NCBI GenBank assembly: GCA_003153875.1 | Contig: PMBY01000136.1 | Coordinates: 1-6,368, forward strand | DNA: 6,368 bases | Reading direction: 5' to 3' | Origin: Myxococcales bacterium | GTDB lineage: Bacteria > Myxococcota > Polyangia > Fen-1088 | Shown here: positions 5,452 to 6,368 of the stretch, piece after piece | How the letters are laid out: every line of letters begins with the position of its first letter | Numbering within the stretch: position 1 is the first letter of the stretch | Notes under the pieces: generated by a model | The model's database searches: none | Seen by the model: only the letters and a program-made list of their open reading frames with translations | What the model was told of the DNA's origin: nothing | Translations under genes and position numbers: made by a program

Positions 5452-6368
5452 ATGGCACAGGCAGCGAACACACTGAAACGAATCCTGTTCGTAGACGACG
5501 ATCCCAATGTCCTCACTGGCCTTCGCAATGTCTTGCGGACCAAGCGCCGTGAATGGGACATGGTCTTCGCCATTGGCCCGGACGAGGCGCTTGCCAAAGT
5601 AGCCGAAGGGCCTTTCGACGTCGTGGTCAGTGACATGCGCATGCCCCGCATGGATGGCGCGACCTTGCTTGCCAAGATCAAGCAGCTTCAGCCCCAGGCT
5701 GTCCGGATGATCCTTTCGGGCCAGACCGAGCTTGAGAGCGTGATGAAGTCTGTGTTCATCGCTCACATGTTTCTGTCCAAGCCCTGCGATCCGGCCTTGT
5801 TGCAGCAGGTGGTCGATCGGGCGTGCCGCCTGCAGGCCATTCTGAACAGCGATGACTTGCGTGCCAGCGCCGGCAAGGTCGAGATGCTTCCGGCCGCGCC
5901 CAAGACCTACGTTGCACTCAATGAGGCGTTGATGGCGCCCAATTCCAGTGTCGCCGTTGTCGCCCGGATCATCGAGCACGACGTCGGCCTGTGCGCGAAG
6001 CTCCTGCAACTGGTGAACTCGGCCTTTTTTGGACTACCAAGAAGAATCTCCTCGTTGGGCGAGACCGTCACCTACCTCGGGATCGTGACCATCAAGAATC
6101 TCGCCCTGGCCCTCGAGACCTTCTCCACCGCGGCCGGATCCTCTGGGCTTTCAGAGGCGGCCCTGCTGGCCTTGCAGAACCACTCGCTTCTGACCGGACA
6201 GATTGCGCGGCAAATCGAGGCGAAGGACGCGAAGAAGGCGGAGGAGGCGTTCCTGGCCGGCGTGCTTCATGAGGTGGGCTGGTTGGTGAAGGTCAAGGAG
6301 ACGCCTGGCCAAAGCCCTGGCTCGGTGGTCGATCGCACACTGCTGGGCGCCTATCTCCTTGGCCTGTG
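5452..6368 (+). CDS. Response regulator with HDOD output domain (REC-HDOD), C-terminus cut by window edge
   Basis: Two-component response regulator with a non-DNA-binding HDOD output; 305 codons are visible and no stop is reached. REC about 10-127: ILFVDDDPNVL supplies the acidic pocket, acceptor Asp61 is in VVVSDMRMPRMDG, Ser89 is in MILSGQTE and Lys110 in FLSKPCD, so it should be phosphorylatable. The HDOD domain starts about 143: EMLPAAPKTYVALNEAL, then ARIIEHDVGLCAKLLQLVNS with AFFGLPRRISSLGETVTYLG, a very typical HDOD core. The position of the HD-type metal motif reads GVLHEVGWLV (270-279), with Glu where HD phosphohydrolases have Asp. Loss of that pair is usual for HDOD proteins, which are thought to be signalling or scaffolding domains rather than enzymes. 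Start ATG 5452 has AAGG (5442-5445) 6 bases upstream; an ATG at 5447 is out of frame and stops within ten codons. It diverges from the kinase cluster and is a natural phosphorylation target for those kinases (inference). Confidence 0.93.
   Translation, partial: MAQAANTLKRILFVDDDPNVLTGLRNVLRTKRREWDMVFAIGPDEALAKVAEGPFDVVVSDMRMPRMDGATLLAKIKQLQPQAVRMILSGQTELESVMKSVFIAHMFLSKPCDPALLQQVVDRACRLQAILNSDDLRASAGKVEMLPAAPKTYVALNEALMAPNSSVAVVARIIEHDVGLCAKLLQLVNSAFFGLPRRISSLGETVTYLGIVTIKNLALALETFSTAAGSSGLSEAALLALQNHSLLTGQIARQIEAKDAKKAEEAFLAGVLHEVGWLVKVKETPGQSPGSVVDRTLLGAYLLGL

Noticed and set aside
5440..6009. 189-codon minus-strand frame opposite the REC-HDOD gene
   Set aside because: The plus-strand frame gives a textbook REC-HDOD protein, and the minus-strand translation has no family features, so it is a shadow.
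1..6368. CRISPR array, tRNA or rRNA, transposase, att sites
   Set aside because: Nearly all of the window is accounted for by signalling genes. I saw no regular short repeats with spacers, no cloverleaf-like segment and no transposase motif.

Overview
This is a GC-rich window (roughly 60% G+C by eye) whose genes are all multidomain signal-transduction proteins. The protein styles suggest a member of the Pseudomonadota, perhaps a Burkholderiales-like betaproteobacterium. These are PAS-rich histidine kinases with a GIAHEINTP H-box, a REC-HDOD regulator, and a hairpin-type interspersed repeat. The taxonomic guess is inference only.

Layout: a minus-strand cluster is read from about position 5228 down to the left edge. 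Its first gene (5228-2820) encodes a cytosolic kinase with the order REC-REC-PAS-PAS-HisKA-HATPase. The second (2811-262) starts 8 bases after the first gene's stop and encodes a membrane kinase: TM, periplasmic helical domain, TM, coiled coil, PAS, PAS, HisKA-HATPase. The third starts at 265 in an ATGA overlap with the second gene's stop and leaves the window at position 1. Only the N-terminus of this membrane protein is visible (88 residues, one TM helix). Divergently, on the plus strand from 5452 and cut by the right edge, lies a gene for a REC-HDOD response regulator. The 223-base gap 5229-5451 should hold both promoters.

The two kinases share a nearly identical catalytic core. I count about 51 substitutions in 274 ungapped residues, about 81% identity. 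Their sensory and input halves are unrelated, and homology stops abruptly at the start of the H-box domain. The similarity also continues past both stop codons into the first codons of the following gene (MTTST...), so the duplicated unit appears to span a gene junction. In the second kinase the coding region between this conserved start and the first membrane helix contains two back-to-back GC-rich hairpins. They look like an interspersed palindromic repeat that has become coding sequence.

Inferred logic: one soluble and one membrane kinase with near-identical dimerisation and catalytic domains feed a small local network. The free receivers available are the two N-terminal REC domains of the soluble kinase and the REC domain of the divergent HDOD protein. 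No DNA-binding output domain is seen in the window. The rest is ordinary two-component architecture. The most unusual points are the module-swapped tandem duplication and the coding hairpin element.
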